Origin: Arenicola marina | Lineage: Eukaryota; Annelida; Polychaeta; Arenicolidae | Length of the DNA stretch: 64,000 bases | Direction: 5' to 3' | Assembly (NCBI GenBank): GCA_964019135.1 | Contig: OZ025260.1 | Span: 22,190,254-22,254,253 of the forward strand | Shown here: piece by piece, positions 62,328 through 64,000 of the stretch | Position numbering within the stretch: the first letter of the stretch is position 1 | How the letters are laid out: the number at the start of each line of letters is the position of its first letter | Translations under genes and position numbers: made by a program | Notes under the pieces: generated by a model | What the model was told of the DNA's origin: nothing | The model's database searches: none | The model's input: the letters and a program-made list of their open reading frames with translations, nothing else

Positions 62328-62590
62328 GGGCGGATCCAGGGGGGATTTCAGGGGGTCCCGAACCCCCCTATTGCGGGTAAGATTGCCGTTTTTCAATGAA
62401 ACATTTAGGTCGTCTGAGGCGTGGACCCCCCTTTTTGAGGAAGAACGCTATCTGAGGCGGCTCCCCCCCCCCCTCACCTCCGGCGATAAAAAAATTGGTG
62501 GATCCCCTGGTCACATTGCTCAGAGCCCATTGTTCAGAGCGAGTTTGCCCCCCCCCCCCGCCTCCCATTTTCAAATTCCTGGATCCGCCC
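62328..62590. mobile_element. 263-bp inverted-repeat element with GGGCGGATCCAGG termini
   Basis: Perfect 13-bp terminal inverted repeats at 62,328-62,340 and 62,578-62,590, in intron 3 only 52 bp after the exon 3 donor. The interior has G-rich left and C-rich right parts. No clear target-site duplication. Apparent frames through it extend exon 3 only by chance. Confidence 0.78.
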
Positions 62591-62835
62591 GTGCTAGTTC
62601 AGTCATGTACTTTGTATTACGTATTGTGCCAACCGTTTTCAAGTTCTCACCCATTTTTCCGCATGTTCCTGCTGTTGAAGGATACCAATCGTAATTTACG
62701 CTTTTGGACATTTTTGATTCGTTAATGTGATGTCATACTTTCTATAGGTTGGCATTTATATAGGGTTACATGCTGATAGGCCATTTTTCAGAATCAATCT
62801 CCTTGACTGTCTCTCTATTTCTTTTATCTCTCTTT

Positions 62836-62876
62836 CTCTCTCTCTTTATATATATATATATATATATTTATATATA
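62836..62876. repeat. CT / TA simple repeat
   Basis: Short (TCTC)n leading into (TA)n. Confidence 0.85.
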
Positions 62877-64000
62877 GTCTCATGATCTATGTTTCCCGTT
62901 CTCTCAGAATTCACTTCCTTTCCATTTTGCAGCATCAACTGCAATTTTATATATGTCTTTTTTTTCTTGTCTATTTCGCAGTGATAGTTCAGGACACGTC
63001 ATTATGATTTGATGCGATATCTTTTGTCGCAGGTCAAGCCTTCATCAATTCATTTTCCCAGTCGGCTTCAAGTTATCATTATCGTGCCCTGCCCCTAGAC
63101 ATGTGTCATGTTTCAGACGCGCCAACTTATCAAACATGTCTCTCGAAATCGTTCCCAGCTCTGGCCCGTCGGATGTCTCACATCCCTCCTTTCTTTCTCC
63201 AAAATTCCATGTAGCCAGCCCATACTACAGTAGGCGGAGTAAATCTGCCCATCTCACGGGCTTGGGGCCTGTTTTTCCTCATCACCAGCCCCGCCCGCCG
63301 ATTCCGCCCAACGCCCCCGCAAAAACGGACGAGTGTCGACGTGGACACAAGTCTTGATTGATTTCAATCGCTCGATTCAATTTGCCGAACGGGGAAAAAA
63401 GGTCATAATCAAATTGGGGTCAGTTCAGGATTTTCATCCGGGACCTTCATTTCTAAGGAGCTTCCGATCGACGCCCCGTCTGGAATCGCGCCCTCTAGAT
63501 ATTTCAGGCAGACAACATGCCCCATGGGCATGTAACGTCGCTTTATCGCATCGTCGGGGCACTCAATGGTGAGGGTACCGAGGTGTCAAAGACGCTTATC
63601 GACAGTGTTTTTATCACCTTTTTATGTTTAGTTGAGGTCAAAACGAATTGGCAAAGTTTAATCCATGTTATGAATGAATGTAGCATCACGTTGATGGCGT
63701 CTATTGAACTCGTTCATGCCCTTCCACCTCCCGCTCACCATATTTAAAGAATTTATATCCAGTCGTTGAAAGAAATCTAAACCACACTTTATCTTGGTGA
63801 ATGAAGGATTAAGTACCCTTTCAAAATATATTGCTTTTCCGGACTTCAACACAATGTTTTCGTGAATCCCCCCCTTCTCCATTCATTGGCTTTCCAATGA
63901 GATCATTTCCACTCAGGGTAGTTATCCACTTAAATGATATTTACAAATAATTTGATGATGGAGCATGATTTATTCCTGGACGAAATGTCGAACACGCATT
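62877..64000. other. Intron 3, start of an open-ended intron
   Basis: No sequence resembling the next GABA-A exon (the 83-bp exon in vertebrate genes, just before the Cys-loop) was found, so the intron continues past the edge. Frames at 63,103-63,747 lack domains. Confidence 0.6.

Noticed and set aside
62277-62694. Extension of the exon 3 frame for about 140 more codons
   Set aside because: The canonical donor at 62,277 fits the family boundary, and the extension runs through an inverted-repeat element with low-complexity Pro/Gly sequence.

Overview
The window is nuclear DNA from an animal, not prokaryotic. One spliced gene is clearly recognisable, with long introns; the rest is satellite arrays, tRNA-derived SINEs, small inverted-repeat transposons and homopolymer tracts. 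No bacterial operon, ribosome binding site or CRISPR is present. The exon lengths and phases of the gene match vertebrate GABA-A receptor genes, while the protein is not identical to any vertebrate subunit. I infer a marine invertebrate (deuterostome or lophotrochozoan) and cannot name the species.

Gene: three coding exons on the + strand, 35,215-35,437, 58,471-58,538 and 62,047-62,276, encode the first ~173 residues of an alpha-like GABA-A receptor subunit (Cys-loop ligand-gated chloride channel). They cover the signal peptide, the N-terminal helix and binding-site loops D, A and E. The Cys-loop, membrane segments and stop codon lie beyond the right edge. Intron 1 is about 23.0 kb, intron 2 about 3.5 kb, and intron 3 is open-ended. 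A GC-rich, promoter-like segment with a 41-42 bp minisatellite of GC boxes lies just upstream of exon 1.

Layout: 1-34 kb is upstream DNA without a convincing gene. It holds a ~1 kb non-autonomous DNA transposon with a target-site duplication (332-1,367), two opposite copies of one tRNA-derived SINE (3.9-4.2 kb and 5.9-6.1 kb), a 2.7 kb array of 34-bp repeats (6.77-9.51 kb), several hairpin elements and a near-identical 273-bp tandem duplication. Intron 1 (35.4-58.5 kb) carries 31-, 14-, 40-, 37-, 35-, 23- and 25-bp arrays and an unequal 1.6/2.0 kb tandem duplication. The 25-bp array (54.4-58.1 kb, ~147 monomers) keeps an exact 25-bp register and has higher-order structure. A minus-strand open segment at 44,808-45,051 could be a first exon of a nested secreted-protein gene, but this is unproven.

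Nearly all other open reading frames are translations of repeats or chance frames and are left out.
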